Source of the DNA: an uncultured Lachnospiraceae bacterium
GTDB lineage: Bacteria > Bacillota > Clostridia > Lachnospirales > Lachnospiraceae
NCBI GenBank assembly: GCA_946616835.1
Contig: CAMOJK010000002.1
Coordinates: 1 to 64,000 of the forward strand
Direction: 5' to 3'
Length of the DNA: 64,000 bases
Shown: in pieces, positions 24,983-33,359 of the stretch
Position numbering within the stretch: position 1 is the first letter of the stretch
Layout of the letters: every line of letters begins with the position of its first letter
Program-made: the position numbers and the translations under genes
Notes under the pieces: generated by a model
Database searches by the model: none
Seen by the model: only the letters and a program-made list of their open reading frames with translations
What the model was told of the DNA's origin: nothing

Positions 24983-25578
24983 ATAAAACTGAATTTACGG
25001 AACAGCTGAGGGCGGCACTGAAAGGCCTGTCTGAGGAGGATCTTAAAAAGTCAGTGGACTATTACGAAGAGATGATCGACGACCGTATGGAAGACGGAAT
25101 CCCTGAGGAAGAGGCTGTAAACGGACTGGGAAGCATTGACGAGATAAAGAACAAAATACTGAAAGAGATTCCCATTGTAAATATCGTTAAGGAAAAGATC
25201 AAGCCGAAGAGGGGGCTTGCAGGCTGGGAGATAGCACTTTTAGTGATCGGATCTCCGGTGTGGGTACCCATAGTGCTGTCGCTTATAATCACGGGATTGT
25301 CCATATATATGACATTCTGGATCATCATACTTTCACTGTATGTAACGGACCTTTCGCTGTTTTTATCAGGAATTCTTGGTATAGTGGCAGCATTTATGCA
25401 GACCAACGGGTTTGCCACAGGCTTATTCCTGAGTGGTATAGGGATAACATTGACAGGAGTATCTGTTCTTCTGTTCTTCGGATTTAACCAGATCACGAAG
25501 TGGATGTTTATCTTAAGCAAGAAGTTTGTGCTCTGGCTAAAGAAACTTTTTGTAGGCGAAAAGAAATCCGCAAATTAA
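24979..25578 (+). CDS. HAAS/DUF1700 signalling membrane protein
   Basis: A 199-residue protein that starts at the ATG overlapping the padR stop. Residues 1-70 form the HAAS (DUF1700) helical domain: KTEFTEQLRAALKGLSEED, then VDYYEEMIDDRMEDGIPEEE. Three or four transmembrane helices follow (about 75-185). HAAS proteins are regularly encoded next to PadR regulators and are thought to relay envelope signals. The conserved padR-HAAS-DUF4097 order supports a joint role. The GGAGG for this start lies within the end of padR. Confidence 0.9.
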   Translation: MNKTEFTEQLRAALKGLSEEDLKKSVDYYEEMIDDRMEDGIPEEEAVNGLGSIDEIKNKILKEIPIVNIVKEKIKPKRGLAGWEIALLVIGSPVWVPIVLSLIITGLSIYMTFWIIILSLYVTDLSLFLSGILGIVAAFMQTNGFATGLFLSGIGITLTGVSVLLFFGFNQITKWMFILSKKFVLWLKKLFVGEKKSAN

Positions 25579-25594
25579 TGACGAGGAGGAAAAA

Positions 25595-26623
25595 ATGAAG
25601 ATCGTAAAGAATATAACAATATTTGCAGCACTGGGGATGGTCGTAATCGGAGTGATAATGATAGTTGGTGCTTTTGCAAGCGCAAAATTTGATTTTAAGA
25701 ATCTGATCAAAACGGTAAATTATGAGGAAAAGACCTACGATATTACTGAAGATTTCAGCAGTATCGACATGCAAATAGATTCCCAGGATATCTGGATAGA
25801 AAGATCTGATGACGAGAATGCACATTTTGTATGTTATGAATGTGACAGCGAGTGGTTTGAGGTATCCGTTCAGAATGACACCCTGGTAATAGATAATCAG
25901 CAGTATGATCATCTTGCTATTATGGTAAATTACGAAATGGGCGATCATTCCACACTTTATCTTCCGAAGGATGTGTATGAAAACCTGAAAGTAAAGGATG
26001 GATCCGGCGATATGGTTGCAGATAAGGATACATTTACTTTTGAGGATGTTGATGTAAACATAGGTTCCGGAGACGTGATGCTGGCCGGACTGACTGCAGA
26101 TGATCTCGTTTTGTATTCCGGCAGCGGAAACCTGAAGGTGGAAAGCGTTAATGCCGGCAGCGCAGACTTTAAGACCGGAACCGGAGATATAAGTATCCGG
26201 GATTGTAGTGTAGATAATTTCGTAAACAGCAAGACGGGCTCAGGTAATGTGGACTGTTCCCAAGTCTCATGCAACTCTGTAAATTTCCATGTCGGAAGCG
26301 GAGATATTACTGTGAACAGTGTAAGCTGTGCGTCAGATCTTGAAACGGTGACAAGCAGCGGTGATATCAGTCTTACGGACGCTGTATCTGAAACAGGATT
26401 TAATGCATCAACCGGAAGCGGAGATATAACACTTAACGCCTGTGATGCAGGAGAGATGGAATTGAAGACCGGTAGCGGAGACATCACAGGAACACTTAAG
26501 AGTGCAATGAAGTTTGATGCGAATAGCGAAAGCGGTGCTATCCGTGTTCCTGCTGACGGAAACGGTGGAAACTGCAGTGTAAAGACAGGCAGCGGCGATA
26601 TCGATCTGAGTATAGTGGAGTGA
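25595..26623 (+). CDS. DUF4097 family beta-strand repeat protein
   Basis: A 342-residue protein with one N-terminal membrane helix (about residues 8-30) and an extended repetitive domain. From about residue 125 the motif G-S-G-D or T-G-S-G-D-I recurs every 18-22 residues at least eight times (VKDGSGDMVA, VNIGSGDVML, FKTGTGDISI, FHVGSGDITV and so on), the pattern of a right-handed beta helix typical of DUF4097 'putative adhesin' proteins. It is anchored in the membrane and probably displayed outside. GAGGAGG precedes the ATG. It ends the padR operon, followed by a terminator. Confidence 0.9.
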   Translation: MKIVKNITIFAALGMVVIGVIMIVGAFASAKFDFKNLIKTVNYEEKTYDITEDFSSIDMQIDSQDIWIERSDDENAHFVCYECDSEWFEVSVQNDTLVIDNQQYDHLAIMVNYEMGDHSTLYLPKDVYENLKVKDGSGDMVADKDTFTFEDVDVNIGSGDVMLAGLTADDLVLYSGSGNLKVESVNAGSADFKTGTGDISIRDCSVDNFVNSKTGSGNVDCSQVSCNSVNFHVGSGDITVNSVSCASDLETVTSSGDISLTDAVSETGFNASTGSGDITLNACDAGEMELKTGSGDITGTLKSAMKFDANSESGAIRVPADGNGGNCSVKTGSGDIDLSIVE

Positions 26624-26693
26624 AACGCTAAGGCTCAGTTTACATTGTCGGGCGAGTCTGTATGGTTGGGAAAGTTTTAAATAACATTTGTGG

Positions 26694-26726
26694 AACACCT
26701 GATGGAGAAATCTGTCAGGTGTTTTT
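26694..26726 (+). terminator. rho-independent terminator of the padR operon
   Basis: AACACCTGA (26694-26702) pairs with TCAGGTGTT (26715-26723), followed by a T run to 26726. Confidence 0.9.
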
Positions 26727-26831
26727 GATAATAAGCAAATGCCCTGACGAAAAATCTGTCGTGTATGTGACAGACCGTATAAGACAGTGAATAAAGTATG
26801 ATAATAAATCATGATTATGTTAAAATATTAG

Positions 26832-26983
26832 CGGCTGTCCGGTACAGTACGGAGCAAATACTGACCGGAAGGATTTCTGCAGCCGGAAAAATACAGTAAG
26901 TGCAATTGCGCATACTATAACGCTCCGCAAGGATGCGTGCGGATTTTATAAGGAAATATGCCGCTTGCAGCGGCTAAAATCCG
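26832..26983 (+). ncRNA. candidate structured non-coding RNA
   Basis: Two strong hairpins stand in a gene-free stretch. The first has CGGCTG (26832-26837) with CAGCCG (26880-26885), enclosing CCGGT/ACCGG and AGTA/TACT. The second is CGGATTTTA (26940-26948) with TAAAATCCG (26975-26983), enclosing GCCGC-TTGCA-GCGGC. TGTTAAAAT near 26817 could be an extended -10 promoter. A separate TATAAT near 27025-27035 seems to serve the downstream gene, so this RNA may be independent. No known family is recognised. Confidence 0.4.
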
Positions 26984-27049
26984 ACACAGTAAACAGCAAA
27001 ACGAAAGTGGTTTGTCATTTGCTATATAATACGGATAAATGAGGTTTTT

Positions 27050-27994
27050 ATGGCTGAACCGAAGAAAAAAAGTGCGTTGAGAAAAGCGTTAAGCAGGATA
27101 TATAACAAAGGCTATGCGGTAGGAGCACGTGCCTTTTATCTTAATAATGGGAAACTTATGCGTGGAACGCAGGCAGGTAATGACTGGCTGTATAAAAGTC
27201 TGATGGATGACAAGCCTTTCATGATGATAAGGCCCGGTATAGAAGAGTTGGGGCGTTTCCATATGTATGATGAAAATGGCGGAGATCCCGAAAGGATCAG
27301 CAAGTTAAAGCTGGACTGGTGGGACTGCGACGACCTGTATTACTACGGTCAGCGCATGGAAGAAGCTTATGCTGCATGTGACGGCATATGCTGCTGGTAT
27401 GTGCCCAAGAGGGGCGAGGCAGGACTTGTAAAAAAATATGCTCCGAATGCTGCCAGGGTGGAGACCGGTTTCCTTAACTTTTCCAGTGCGTACGAGATAA
27501 ACAAACCTTTCTGGCTGGAAGCTCTCAAAGGAAAGAGGGTGCTTGTGGTCACACTGTTTGACAGGGAAGTAATGGACCAGTATGAAAAAAGGGATAAGAT
27601 CTTCCCTGATCATCTGCTTCCTGAATTTGCCGACCTGCAGACATATAAATCCGTATGGTTTTCAAGAGCGCTGGATGATCATCATGATCCCCGCTTCAAG
27701 GAATGGCAGGAGGCTCTTGAGTTCCAGAGGAATGATATAGAAAAGCTGGACTTTGATGTGGCACTGCTTGCCTGTGGCACCTTTGGTCCCCATATTCAGA
27801 CCACGATCAAAAAGATGGGAAAGAAGTCTGTTTATTTAGGCGGAGATTTACAGCTTTATTTCGGGATAAGAGGCAAGCGCTGGGATAACGGTTTCCCGGA
27901 ACTGCAGCGTTTCTATAATGATGCCTGGATCCGCCCCTACGGAGAAGGTCCTTTAGGTGGTGCTGCATTTCAGGATAACGGTGCATATTGGTGA
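27050..27994 (+). CDS. hypothetical protein, possibly glycan-related
   Basis: A 314-residue soluble protein without signal peptide or membrane helix. Notable stretches are DWWDCDDLYYYGQRMEEAY and, near the C-terminus, DVALLACGTFGPHIQTTIKK followed by SVYLGGDLQLYFGIRGKRWD. The last segment (a nucleotide-binding-like strand-loop-helix then a Gly-rich motif) resembles uncharacterised proteins often encoded in cell-surface polysaccharide clusters, but here there are no such neighbours and I assign no function. It has its own promoter close to the start and a terminator directly after it, so it is a single-gene unit. Confidence 0.6.
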   Translation: MAEPKKKSALRKALSRIYNKGYAVGARAFYLNNGKLMRGTQAGNDWLYKSLMDDKPFMMIRPGIEELGRFHMYDENGGDPERISKLKLDWWDCDDLYYYGQRMEEAYAACDGICCWYVPKRGEAGLVKKYAPNAARVETGFLNFSSAYEINKPFWLEALKGKRVLVVTLFDREVMDQYEKRDKIFPDHLLPEFADLQTYKSVWFSRALDDHHDPRFKEWQEALEFQRNDIEKLDFDVALLACGTFGPHIQTTIKKMGKKSVYLGGDLQLYFGIRGKRWDNGFPELQRFYNDAWIRPYGEGPLGGAAFQDNGAYW

Positions 27995-27999
27995 TTAAG

Positions 28000-28029
28000 A
28001 CCGGTCCATTTTATTAGGGACCGGTTTTT
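28000..28029 (+). terminator. rho-independent terminator
   Basis: ACCGGTCC (28000-28007) pairs with GGACCGGT (28018-28025) and is followed by a run of Ts. Confidence 0.9.
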
Positions 28030-28092
28030 ATAACATGGGATTTTAAGTATTGTTTCAAGAATTTAGTTGCTTCTTCAAAGATTTATTGATAC

Positions 28093-29544
28093 ATGTCGGG
28101 TAGAACACTGATAAAAAATAAAAGCATCATATTGTTTTTTCTGAGCCTCTTTTTTTTGGTGTCTTTTTCTGCTCCTATAGTTTCCCTTGCTGCGCCGCGT
28201 CTCCAGGATACCGGTGAGGAGCTGGTGATCGTCATCGATCCGGGACACGGCGGAGAAAATGAGGGAACGGATACATCTGCCATACTGGAAAAATACCGGA
28301 CGCTCATTACGGCACAGGCCATGTATGAAGAACTCCTTAAATACGAAGGAATAACAGTATATATGACCAGGACTGAGGATGTGGATATGTCCTTAAGAGA
28401 AAGAGCAGAATTCGCCGCATCTGTGGGAGCAGATTATCTTTTCAGCCTTCACTATAATGCATCGGAAGAACATGCCATGTATGGTACGGAGATATGGATC
28501 CCTTCTACTGCACCCTATATCGATTACGGTTATCAGTTTGCTGAAGTCTGGCTGGGGGAGATGTCTGCAATGGGGCTGCATAACAGGGGGGTAAAGACCA
28601 AGATAAAAAATAACGGTGACGAATATTACGGAGTGATCCGTGAAGGAAAGAAGTTTGGTATCACTACGGTAATACTTGAGCATTGCCACCTTGACGCAGA
28701 GCAGGATGCTGCATTCTTTGATACGGAAGAAAAGGAAAGGAATTTCGGAAGGGCTGATGCTACTGCGGTGGCCAAATACTTTGGATTAAAAAGTACGGTC
28801 CTTGGTGTCGATTATTCAGGAACGGAATTGGTTCAGGCATCACTGCCTGACCTTGGTATACCGCCCATGTCATTCAGTACAGCACCTGAAACATGTGAGC
28901 TGGAACTTACGGAGCAAAACGAAGAAAGCGGAGAGGTAAAATTTATAATAAACGCTTCTGATAGCAATGAATTGCTGGAATACTATGAGTACAGTCTCGA
29001 TGGCGGTGAAAGCTGGCAGGGCATAGCGACTTGGCCGGGGTATGCGCATAACGCAGCGAGGAATCAGGAGAGCGCCGAATTTTATCTGACTTTGCCAAGG
29101 GAAAAAGATACGGAAGTGCGTGTAAGAGTATACAACGCCTATGACCAGAAAACGGAAAGCAATACGGTAAATGTGCATTTTGAATATCAGGATGAACTGG
29201 CGGCAGCAGCTCTTGAGTGGGAAAAGGCACACAATGGAGATACAGGAATCCCAAAGACAGACAGTACGGAAAACGGTGAAAATAATGCCGGAGACAGTAC
29301 AGTTATTACCGGCTATCCTGCAGAGGGCACGGATATTTTTTACGACAGCTTCTATGGATTTGATGTCAGTGAAAACGCAGGCGGTCAGGAAAATGCGGAA
29401 AATACTCAGCATGGTAAAATGCGAAACGACCGGCTTATTATTCTGATTGCCATAGGTGCCGGTACTGTGGCAACATTAATAGTGATCTTTCTTTCATTAA
29501 AAAAGAAGGGAAAGGAAGATAAAAAAAGAAATCGCAGGAAATAA
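28093..29544 (+). CDS. N-acetylmuramoyl-L-alanine amidase, membrane anchored
   Basis: A 483-residue exported cell-wall hydrolase that cleaves the bond between muramic acid and the stem peptide. A signal peptide (to about residue 34) precedes an Amidase_3 domain (about 44-235) with the zinc-ligand motifs VIDPGHGGENEG, FSLHYNAS and ILEHCHLDAEQD. A module of about 130 residues with beta-strand character follows (EYSLDGGESWQG suggests an Ig/fibronectin-like fold). An acidic linker, a C-terminal membrane helix and a basic tail (KKKGKEDKKRNRRK) complete it, giving a surface-tethered enzyme. No clear ribosome binding site is seen. Confidence 0.88.
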   Translation: MSGRTLIKNKSIILFFLSLFFLVSFSAPIVSLAAPRLQDTGEELVIVIDPGHGGENEGTDTSAILEKYRTLITAQAMYEELLKYEGITVYMTRTEDVDMSLRERAEFAASVGADYLFSLHYNASEEHAMYGTEIWIPSTAPYIDYGYQFAEVWLGEMSAMGLHNRGVKTKIKNNGDEYYGVIREGKKFGITTVILEHCHLDAEQDAAFFDTEEKERNFGRADATAVAKYFGLKSTVLGVDYSGTELVQASLPDLGIPPMSFSTAPETCELELTEQNEESGEVKFIINASDSNELLEYYEYSLDGGESWQGIATWPGYAHNAARNQESAEFYLTLPREKDTEVRVRVYNAYDQKTESNTVNVHFEYQDELAAAALEWEKAHNGDTGIPKTDSTENGENNAGDSTVITGYPAEGTDIFYDSFYGFDVSENAGGQENAENTQHGKMRNDRLIILIAIGAGTVATLIVIFLSLKKKGKEDKKRNRRK

Positions 29545-29553
29545 ACTTGTCGT

Positions 29554-30432
29554 TTAATCCTGCTTTCTCAGATGGTTCCATCTTACAACAGCAACACCGA
29601 TGATTATCGCATAGCCTATAAAACTTAAGGTTTCCGGTATTTCTGCAAAGAAGAAAAACCCCAGCATTGCTGCAAATATGACCTGTGTATAATCAAAGAC
29701 GGAAATTTCTTTGGCCGGTGCAAATTTATAAGCACTTGTGATTCCGAACTGTCCAATGGCAGCACTGCACCCTGCCAGTATGAGGCATATGAGCTGGCCA
29801 GGTTCCATGTGGTGGTAGTCAATGATTATGAATGGAAGTGCTATCAGCGAGGAGAAAACCGAAAAGCAGAATACGATTATATTGGTCCGTTCTCCTTTTT
29901 TCCCAAGCTTTCTTACGAAAGTATATGCCACGCCGGCACCGAAACCTCCGTAGAGTCCTAAGAGTGCAGGTACAGCTTCCAGTCCGCCTGACGGTCTGAT
30001 TATGAAGAGTGCGCCGATAAATGCTATCAGTGTTGCAAGTATATCCAGCTTGGACGGAATTTCTTTTACTACTATTATGGAAGCAAGTATGGCAAAAAAG
30101 GGTGACAGCTTGTTGAGCATATTTGCATCAGAGATGGGAAGTCTGTCTATGGCATAGAAATTTGCAACCACACCGCTGGTGCCGAAGAGACATCTCATAA
30201 GTATGTCCACCCTATTTCCTTTGGGTACATAGAATTTTTCTTTGCTGCGAAGGATCGGTATCAGGACAATAACTGCCGCAATGGCATTTCTAAAAAAAAC
30301 CTTCTGCATAGTGGGGAGATCACCGGAAAGACGTACAAAAAAAGTCATAAGGGAAAAGCCGAAAGCCGCTGCTATTATACAGAGGATTCCTTTTACATGA
30401 CTGTTCATTTTTTTCTTTTGGCCGTTATCCAT
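29554..30432 (-). CDS. EamA/DMT family transporter
   Basis: A protein of about 292 residues with ten hydrophobic helices in two EamA repeats, typical of drug/metabolite exporters. The first repeat opens KGILCIIAAAFGFSLMTFFV and the second ends IGYAIIIGVAVVRW. Such proteins export amino acids, nucleosides or drugs; the substrate is not readable. I start at the ATG at 30432 because GGAG lies nine bases before it; the open frame extends to 30507. It is convergent with the amidase gene, ten bases from its stop, and follows rsmG on the same strand. Confidence 0.83.
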   Translation of the reverse strand: MDNGQKKKMNSHVKGILCIIAAAFGFSLMTFFVRLSGDLPTMQKVFFRNAIAAVIVLIPILRSKEKFYVPKGNRVDILMRCLFGTSGVVANFYAIDRLPISDANMLNKLSPFFAILASIIVVKEIPSKLDILATLIAFIGALFIIRPSGGLEAVPALLGLYGGFGAGVAYTFVRKLGKKGERTNIIVFCFSVFSSLIALPFIIIDYHHMEPGQLICLILAGCSAAIGQFGITSAYKFAPAKEISVFDYTQVIFAAMLGFFFFAEIPETLSFIGYAIIIGVAVVRWNHLRKQD

Positions 30433-30533
30433 GATGTCACACTCCAACTTGTCTGAGATTTTCAGGGCAGACTCCGATATGCCTTTTTCAAGCATATAGT
30501 CGCACAACGCTGAATATTATAGCAAAAAAGTTC

Positions 30534-31277
30534 TTAACAGATGGGTTCCTTGGATGGAAGCCCCGCTTTCCTTGGATATTTCTTAGGTGTAGGCTGCACC
30601 TTTTTGACTGCAGCAAGGCAGCGGAAGTAATCTGTGTCCGGCAGGGTGTATTCGTAAACTGTATCAAGGCTTCCGCCGAAAACCTTAATCGCTTTTTCGG
30701 AAGCCTGTCTTTCTTCACCCTTTGCAAATTCTCCGGATTTGTAGGCTATGAAGTATCCGCCTTTTTTTACATAGGGAATACAGTATTCCGAAAGTGTGGA
30801 CATATTTGCAACTGCCCTGGATACAGCCAGGTCAAAAGTCTCTCTGAGCTTTCCGGGAGCTGCCTGGTCCTCTGCGCGGCTGTGGATGGCTTTTATCTTT
30901 TCCAGCTTAAGGTCTGTGATAACTTCATCAAGAAAGATGACTCTTTTATTAAGAGAGTCAAGCAGGGTGACATTTACATTCGGGAAAGCTATTTTTAAGG
31001 GAATACCCGGGAAACCTGCTCCGGTTCCGATGTCTATTATCTTTATTCCTTCGCCGGAAAGCATGCGCTTCACACAGGGATTATCCTTCAAAAGTACTAT
31101 ACCAAGGCTGTCTGCGAAATGCTTTACAGCAACATCTTCTTTTTCTGTAATCGCGGTCAGGTTGACCTGCTCGTTTTTCTTTATGAGCATCTCGTAATAA
31201 AGGGCAAACTGCTCAGCCTGTCTGTCACTGAGCTCTACGCCGAGCTTCATGCTTTCTTTTTTTATAAGTTCGTTCAT
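30534..31277 (-). CDS. rsmG: 16S rRNA (guanine527-N7)-methyltransferase RsmG
   Basis: A 247-residue RsmG (GidB) enzyme that methylates G527 of 16S rRNA using SAM. It has the SAM-binding motif IDIGTGAGFPGIPLKIAFP (about residues 73-91), DSLNKRVIFLDEV and the later SRAVANMSTL motif. Length matches the family (about 240). AGGAGAAAATAC precedes the ATG at 31277. It has its own promoter and may be co-transcribed with the transporter gene. The usual neighbours mnmG and mnmE are not here. Confidence 0.93.
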   Translation of the reverse strand: MNELIKKESMKLGVELSDRQAEQFALYYEMLIKKNEQVNLTAITEKEDVAVKHFADSLGIVLLKDNPCVKRMLSGEGIKIIDIGTGAGFPGIPLKIAFPNVNVTLLDSLNKRVIFLDEVITDLKLEKIKAIHSRAEDQAAPGKLRETFDLAVSRAVANMSTLSEYCIPYVKKGGYFIAYKSGEFAKGEERQASEKAIKVFGGSLDTVYEYTLPDTDYFRCLAAVKKVQPTPKKYPRKAGLPSKEPIC

Positions 31278-31326
31278 GTATTTTCTCCTGTCAGGTGTCC
31301 GTTGCAGACATAGGAAATATTTGTAT

Positions 31327-31355
31327 ATTATATTCTCATACAGGATTTTATTCAA
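31327..31355 (-). promoter_or_regulatory. sigma-A promoter for rsmG
   Basis: On the minus strand TTGAAT (31350-31355) and TATAAT (31327-31332) are separated by 17 bases. The predicted start lies about 45 bases before the rsmG start codon. Confidence 0.65.
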
Positions 31356-31477
31356 ATTTTCAAAATTTTTGAAAACAAGTTCTTTTTGTTTTCCTGTCTG
31401 AAAGTGGTTAAGTGGGCAGTGCCGTTTGCGATTCAAATAGCCTGAGGAACTTTGATTTACATAACTTTGACGGTTTA

Positions 31478-31486
31478 TGCTATAAT
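31478..31486 (+). promoter_or_regulatory. extended -10 promoter TGCTATAAT very close to the start codon
   Basis: TGCTATAAT ends ten bases before the ATG at 31497. Transcription would start at about 31492-31494, leaving a leader of only three to five bases and no room for a ribosome binding site. Confidence 0.6.
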
Positions 31487-31496
31487 ATGAAGCATT

Positions 31497-33305
31497 ATGG
31501 ACAGTTCTGCTAAAAAAACAGACGAAATAATGAAAAAAGCCGCTCCGGTCATGATCACGATGTACGGCATTTGCTGCCTGCTCTGGCTTGTTATGACCTT
31601 TATGATGGTGAACAGGCAGGTTTCTTCACAAAACGGCATGACTGATGCTCTGGTTTTCTCCGAGGACTGGGAGTGTGATGGCCGTCTTTATTCCATGGAG
31701 AATATCTCCGAGGCACCAAAGGATTCGGAAGGCCGTATAGTTGCAACAAAAAAACTTCCGGAGGATCTTACCAATAACGATCTGCTGAATTTCAACGGAA
31801 AGAATATCCACTTCAATGTTTATATAGAAGAAAAATTAATTTACAGTTTTCTTGACGCTGCACAGTTGGGACAGAAGGGGCAGGAGTCCCTTTTCCATCA
31901 TATTTATCTGGGGGCGGAGAATGCCGGAAAGACCATAAAGATTGTGGTTTATCCTGCATATGATGACAATTCCTGTCTGCTTGATTATATGCGTATCTGT
32001 TCTCATGCAGTCTATATCGAGGATTATTTTTCAAATTTCGGTTTAGGTTTTTTTATAAGCATACTGATAGTGATACTCGGGTTCCTGATGGTGCTGGAGT
32101 ACTTTGTTCATATAAGAAGCTCCAAGAGATACAATTTCCTTGCACTGGGATTGTTTACTTCACTGGTTGGAATATGGTCAGCCATAGAGACACAGATCCC
32201 GGTCCTGTTAATGGGATCATATTCTGCCATTATCCTGATGTTTGATTATGCAGTGCTTTTTCTGGCGTGGTATCCGCTTACAAGATTCATCACATCCATG
32301 TTTACTTTTACAAACCGTGTGGCAGAGATCATTGTATGTCTTTGTCAGACTTTATTTGCCGGAGTGATCATTTACAGTGTCTATATCAGGCATTCGGTTG
32401 ATTTCCATGATGTGCTGAAATATATGTATATTGACGCCGTGGTATTTTTCCTGTGTGTTGCAGGCAGTGCATTGAAAAACTTTATTGACTCAAAGAAAAA
32501 TAAGACTCAGCTTAAAATGGGAAAACTACCGGTGATCGCAGGTTCGATCCTGACGGTTTCCATACTTGCTGATCTGATAATCTTTATGGTAGCTAACCGC
32601 AGTGGAGTGGATGCGGCACAGTATTCGCGTATGGGTGTGGCCGTTTTTATGATAATGATCTATATCGGTTCGCTCATTCGTAATGTGGATAATGAAAAAC
32701 TTGCTGATGAGACGATATCAGCCAGACGGCTTGCCTATGTTGATCCTCTTACGCATTTAGGCAACAGAACTGCTTTTGAATCCGAGTGTGAACAGCTCGA
32801 GAAAAAAATGGCTGCAGGAAATTATGATTTTATCATCGTCTCCATGGATCTTAATAACCTCAAGCAGGTAAATGATAATGGCGGACATGATGAAGGTGAC
32901 AGGTTCCTGCAGAGGGCGGCGCGCATGATATGGGACTCTTTCGGGCATGTGGGTGAATGCTTCCGTGTCGGCGGAGACGAGTTTGTGGTAGTGATAAGAC
33001 CTGACAGTATGGAAAAGAGCGGAGCGGGACACGAGGGTATTTTCAGCAGGAAAAAGAATGCTGCGGTTGAGAGCGCGGTCTTAAGCATTGACAGTGCCGA
33101 ACTGGAAAAAAGATACAGGAAAAGCTTAAGCAGGCTGGAGACAGCAGAGAATAATTATAATGCAAACAGTCCCAAATACCCTTTGCAGGTAGCCTGCGGC
33201 TATGCAAGGCTTAAGAATATAGATCCTCAGACAATAGAGGAAATGATAAAAGTATCTGATGCACTGATGTATGCAGATAAGAGAAAGAAGAAGAGTGAAG
33301 CATAA
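31497..33305 (+). CDS. membrane-bound diguanylate cyclase (GGDEF)
   Basis: A 602-residue protein. An N-terminal membrane helix (about 18-37) is followed by an extracellular sensory domain of about 140 residues, then six or seven membrane helices (about 180-400), the layout of 7TM receptors with an extracellular sensing module (7TMR-DISM-like). The cytosolic GGDEF domain (about 420-598) carries the intact motif RVGGDEF (Gly about 492); no RxxD inhibitory site is seen. It should make c-di-GMP in response to an outside signal. It seems to have an almost leaderless start. The downstream lysozyme gene follows after 54 bases. Confidence 0.88.
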   Translation: MDSSAKKTDEIMKKAAPVMITMYGICCLLWLVMTFMMVNRQVSSQNGMTDALVFSEDWECDGRLYSMENISEAPKDSEGRIVATKKLPEDLTNNDLLNFNGKNIHFNVYIEEKLIYSFLDAAQLGQKGQESLFHHIYLGAENAGKTIKIVVYPAYDDNSCLLDYMRICSHAVYIEDYFSNFGLGFFISILIVILGFLMVLEYFVHIRSSKRYNFLALGLFTSLVGIWSAIETQIPVLLMGSYSAIILMFDYAVLFLAWYPLTRFITSMFTFTNRVAEIIVCLCQTLFAGVIIYSVYIRHSVDFHDVLKYMYIDAVVFFLCVAGSALKNFIDSKKNKTQLKMGKLPVIAGSILTVSILADLIIFMVANRSGVDAAQYSRMGVAVFMIMIYIGSLIRNVDNEKLADETISARRLAYVDPLTHLGNRTAFESECEQLEKKMAAGNYDFIIVSMDLNNLKQVNDNGGHDEGDRFLQRAARMIWDSFGHVGECFRVGGDEFVVVIRPDSMEKSGAGHEGIFSRKKNAAVESAVLSIDSAELEKRYRKSLSRLETAENNYNANSPKYPLQVACGYARLKNIDPQTIEEMIKVSDALMYADKRKKKSEA

Positions 33306-33323
33306 ATAAAGTGCTTGATACAT

Positions 33324-33332
33324 TGTTATAAT
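33324..33332 (+). promoter_or_regulatory. extended -10 promoter TGTTATAAT
   Basis: TGTTATAAT would start transcription near 33339, downstream of the TTG at 33315 that opens the longest frame of the next gene. This supports a later start for that gene. Confidence 0.5.
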
Positions 33333-33359
33333 AAAAATAGAACAGCAGGAGATTCTGAT

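Noticed and set aside
25980..26610. Tandem DNA repeats in the DUF4097 gene taken as a CRISPR or satellite array
   Set aside because: The periodicity is at protein level (GSGD every 18-22 residues), spacing and bases vary, and it is one open frame.
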